This document shows positions 17,672 to 18,509 of a DNA stretch of 18,509 nucleotides, piece after piece. The position numbers and the translations under genes are program-made. The DNA comes from Kiritimatiellia bacterium. Its GTDB lineage: Bacteria; Verrucomicrobiota; Kiritimatiellia; JAAZAB01. Each line of letters begins with the position of its first letter. Position 1 is the stretch's first letter. The stretch lies in NCBI GenBank assembly GCA_018400335.1, contig JAGYMT010000003.1, positions 1 to 18,509 of the forward strand, given 5' to 3'. The notes beneath the pieces were generated by a model. The model did no database searches, was not told where the DNA came from, and worked only from the letters and a program-made list of their open reading frames with translations.

Positions 17672-17683
17672 AGTCCGATCTGC

Positions 17684-18509
17684 CTATTTCTTATCGTCAA
17701 CCATCTCGAAATCGGCGTCTATGACGTCATCCCCTCCCTTCGCCTTGCCCTGATCGCCGGCGTCGGCGGGAGGCGGTTCCTGCTGCTGCGGTCCCTGCTG
17801 TTGCTCCTGCTGCTCAGGCCCCGGTCCCTGCTGCTCGCCTGGTTTCGTACGCGAATACAGATCTGAGGACAGAGCCTGCATCTCGGAGTTCAGCGCTTCG
17901 AGCGCCTTCTTGATCTCCTCGGTATCGTCGCCTTTGCTCGCTGCCTTCAGCTTCTCGAGGGCGCTGTCCACCTTGGCCTTGAGAGCGGCGTCAACCTTGT
18001 CGCCGTGCTCCTTAAGCAGCTTCTCGGTCTCGTAGACGGTGGCATCGGCACGGTTCTTCGTCTCGACCTTCTCGCGGGCCTTCTTGTCGTCGGCCTCGTG
18101 CTGTTCGGCGTCCTTGATCATCTTGTCAATCTCGCTCTGGTCGAGCCCGCTAGAAGCCGTTATCGTGATCTTCTGCTCCTTGCCGGTGCCGAGATCTTTC
18201 GCGGAAACGTGGAGAATTCCGTTTGCGTCAATATCGAAGGCAACCTCGATTTGCGGGACCCCGCGCGGCGCGGGCGGTATGCCGTCGAGATGGAAGCGGC
18301 CGATGGACTTGTTGTGGCTCGCCATCTTGCGCTCGCCCTGAAGCACGTGAATCTCGACCGAAGGCTGGCTGTCCGATGCCGTGCTGAATATCTCGCTCTT
18401 CCGCGTGGGAATCGTGGTGTTCCTCTCGATGAGGTTGGTGAACACGCCGCCGAGGGTCTCGATTCCGAGGCTGAGCGGTGTCACGTCGAGCAGGAGCACG
18501 TCCTTGACC
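17684..18509 (-). CDS. dnaK: Molecular chaperone DnaK (Hsp70), C-terminal part
   Basis: Only the last 275 or so residues lie in the window; the ATPase domain is beyond the right edge, where the frame continues open. The part present begins with [20 protein letters not shown], the start of the substrate-binding domain, then the beta-sandwich ([46 protein letters not shown]) and the helical lid. The lid ends in a Gln/Pro-rich linker ([19 protein letters not shown]) that is longer than in model bacteria, then the conserved tail [14 protein letters not shown]. DnaK binds exposed hydrophobic segments in an ATP cycle with DnaJ and GrpE, which are not visible here. It is followed after 72 bases by groES. 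Confidence 0.97.
   Translation of the reverse strand, partial: VKDVLLLDVTPLSLGIETLGGVFTNLIERNTTIPTRKSEIFSTASDSQPSVEIHVLQGERKMASHNKSIGRFHLDGIPPAPRGVPQIEVAFDIDANGILHVSAKDLGTGKEQKITITASSGLDQSEIDKMIKDAEQHEADDKKAREKVETKNRADATVYETEKLLKEHGDKVDAALKAKVDSALEKLKAASKGDDTEEIKKALEALNSEMQALSSDLYSRTKPGEQQGPGPEQQEQQQGPQQQEPPPADAGDQGKAKGGDDVIDADFEMVDDKK

Noticed and set aside
17612..17683. CIRCE operator before groES
   Set aside because: No TTAGCACTC-type half sites with a 9-base spacer are present; only a GC-rich 7-pair hairpin is found.

Overview
The window is a moderately GC-rich bacterial chromosome segment, coding-dense but with several repeat-bearing gaps. Shine-Dalgarno sites and an intrinsic terminator are visible, so it is bacterial. 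The gene content (an FHA-MoxR/DUF58/VWA operon, a GH42 glycosidase, an E1 alpha-beta fusion, an omega subunit with a short sequence, and gaps rich in small repeats) would fit the PVC group (Planctomycetota, Lentisphaerota, Kiritimatiellota) or a neighbouring phylum. That placement is an inference from gene style and is not proven by anything here.

Left part, + strand. Positions 160-4437 hold a tight three-gene operon: a MoxR AAA+ ATPase with an N-terminal FHA-like domain, a DUF58 protein and a BatA-like membrane protein with a VWA domain. After a 329-base gap with a good sigma70-type promoter comes a complete GH42 beta-galactosidase (4767-6821). A second gap (6822-7155) carries a composite inverted-repeat element and then a promoter placed so close to the next start that its mRNA is probably leaderless. 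That next gene encodes a CNNM/DUF21-CBS membrane protein (7156-8124).

Middle part, 8125-9887. This holds a repeat-bearing gap, a small zinc-ribbon reading frame that lacks any normal start codon, a membrane-anchored lytic transglycosylase (both on the - strand), and a roughly 690-base gap with a cluster of palindromes.

Right part, - strand. Read in the direction of transcription, it starts with dnaK (cut by the window edge), then groES and groEL in one probable chaperone operon that ends at a clear intrinsic terminator. Next come rpoZ and a complete 2-oxoacid dehydrogenase operon: fused E1 alpha-beta, E2 and E3. E2 and E3 overlap by 19 bases, so the complex is made from one mRNA.

The most unusual points are the 16-base tandem repeat between groES and groEL, the startless zinc-ribbon frame that overlaps the transglycosylase gene, the two insertions in E1, the apparent second subunit-binding domain in E2, and the several families of short inverted repeats in the gaps. 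I saw no CRISPR array, no transposase, no tRNA or rRNA, and no clearly novel defence or mobile system.
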